Below are positions 53,103 through 53,525 of a stretch of 53,525 nucleotides of DNA, one piece after another. This DNA comes from CAZBBB01 sp964490005. Its GTDB lineage: Bacteria > Planctomycetota > B15-G4. Where the stretch lies: contig CAZBBB010000012.1 in NCBI GenBank assembly GCA_964490005.1, positions 1-53,525 of the forward strand, read 5' to 3'. The notes beneath the pieces are model-generated. The model did not search any database, was not told the origin of the DNA, and saw only the letters and a list, made by a program, of their open reading frames with translations. The translations under genes were made by a program, and so were the position numbers. How positions within the stretch are numbered: the stretch's first letter is position 1; the number at the start of each line of letters is the position of its first letter.

Positions 53103-53525
53103 TCAGCGCGCCGGCGGAGGCGCGGTCTCGATGAGCGCGACGAGCGCGTCGACCGCAGCGGCCACGAAGTCCTCGTCTTCGGCGCCGGCGTCGATCTCGC
53201 GCAGCGTGACGGCGGGGGGCAGGGCGCGCTTCAGCTCGGCGAGGAACGCGGCGTCGCCGGTCGGGTCGTGGAGCGGGCCGCCCGCGATCGCGTAGCGCGA
53301 GGTGCCGCGCAGCGGGAAGAGCAGCGTCGCGCGGCCGCGCACGGCGGACAGGCGCCGGCCGATCTCGCGCGCCAACTCCTGCAACTGCGGCGCCGACAGG
53401 CGCGGCGCCAGGATGATCGGGTTGTGGAAGACGTGCGCGTGGCCGGCCCAGGCCGGCGGCACGGTGTTTTCGGGCACGAGCAGGCCGACGTGTTCGGCGC
53501 CGCCCGGCACGAGCACCTGCGGCAG
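53103..53525 (-). CDS. Tm-1/UPF0261-like protein, C-terminal part (cut by window edge)
   Basis: The frame is open from the window edge (beginning LPQVLVPGGAEHVGLLVPEN) to the stop at 53103. The pattern VFHNPIILAPRLSAPQLQELA, RATLLFPLRGTSRYAIAGGPLHDP and FLAELKRALPP fits the C-terminal domain of Tm-1-like (UPF0261) proteins, which have an ATP-binding-like fold and unknown role in bacteria. The N-terminal half is outside the window. Neighbour on the other strand is the jelly-roll protein (24-bp gap between stops). Confidence 0.8.
   Translation of the reverse strand: MPQVLVPGGAEHVGLLVPENTVPPAWAGHAHVFHNPIILAPRLSAPQLQELAREIGRRLSAVRGRATLLFPLRGTSRYAIAGGPLHDPTGDAAFLAELKRALPPAVTLREIDAGAEDEDFVAAAVDALVALIETAPPPAR

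Overview
The window is very GC-rich bacterial DNA that looks like Planctomycetota, probably one of the deep lineages with many secreted, lipoprotein-type and repeat-containing proteins. The reasons are: a Tricorn-type protease; very Ala/Arg/Asp-rich coding; several exported proteins that share a C-terminal domain ending in W(P/A)xG(V/I/L)PSG...FW.Q.W...ASNAL...P; long carboxypeptidase-regulatory-like repeat proteins; and an arylsulfotransferase-like propeller. The phylum assignment is an inference, since no rRNA is present.

Layout. (a) 1-5.4 kb, host-like: the 5' end of a catalase-peroxidase gene (katG) with a lipoprotein-type leader, divergent from oxyR across a recognisable 37-bp OxyR site; then a Tricorn-like peptidase and an initiator tRNA-fMet. 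(b) 5.4-12.4 kb, visibly lower GC and accessory: a helical membrane protein, an exported HEXXH metallopeptidase, a DUF805 protein, a dead transposase and a HEPN (ApeA-like) protein. (c) 12.4-23.5 kb, a defence module: a four-gene minus-strand operon (PD-(D/E)XK-like nuclease, DUF3800, large adenine-type DNA methyltransferase, HKD/PLD nuclease fused to an SNF2 helicase), followed by a divergent GmrSD-like DUF262-DUF1524 gene broken by an in-frame TAG. (d) 23.5-30.4 kb, more accessory genes: two diverged DUF3293-like paralogues, two HNH endonucleases (one with an N-terminal EVE/PUA-like reader), a short protein resembling the DNA-binding arm of phage integrases, and a nucleotidyltransferase/winged-helix pair with a tandem operator-like repeat.

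(e) 30.4-39.4 kb, host-like housekeeping and envelope genes: alpha/beta hydrolase, Cys-rich lipoprotein, DUF1428, cold-shock protein, SOUL, DUF1499, nitroreductase, a secreted trypsin-like protease and secreted proteins with the shared C-terminal domain. (f) 39.4-46.3 kb, a heavy-metal efflux operon: a His-rich exported protein, a periplasmic adaptor, an HME-RND pump and an outer-membrane factor. (g) 46.2-53.5 kb: exported MsrB-MsrA fusion, a large repeat protein, an ASST-like protein, an adhesin-like protein and the 3' end of a Tm-1/UPF0261 gene.

How the genes fit together: oxyR/katG, msrBA and the metal pump form an oxidative and metal-stress theme on the host backbone. The accessory block after tRNA-fMet is a defence island with at least seven nuclease or methyltransferase-type genes. 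I did not find an integrase or a duplicated tRNA end, so its mode of acquisition is unproven.
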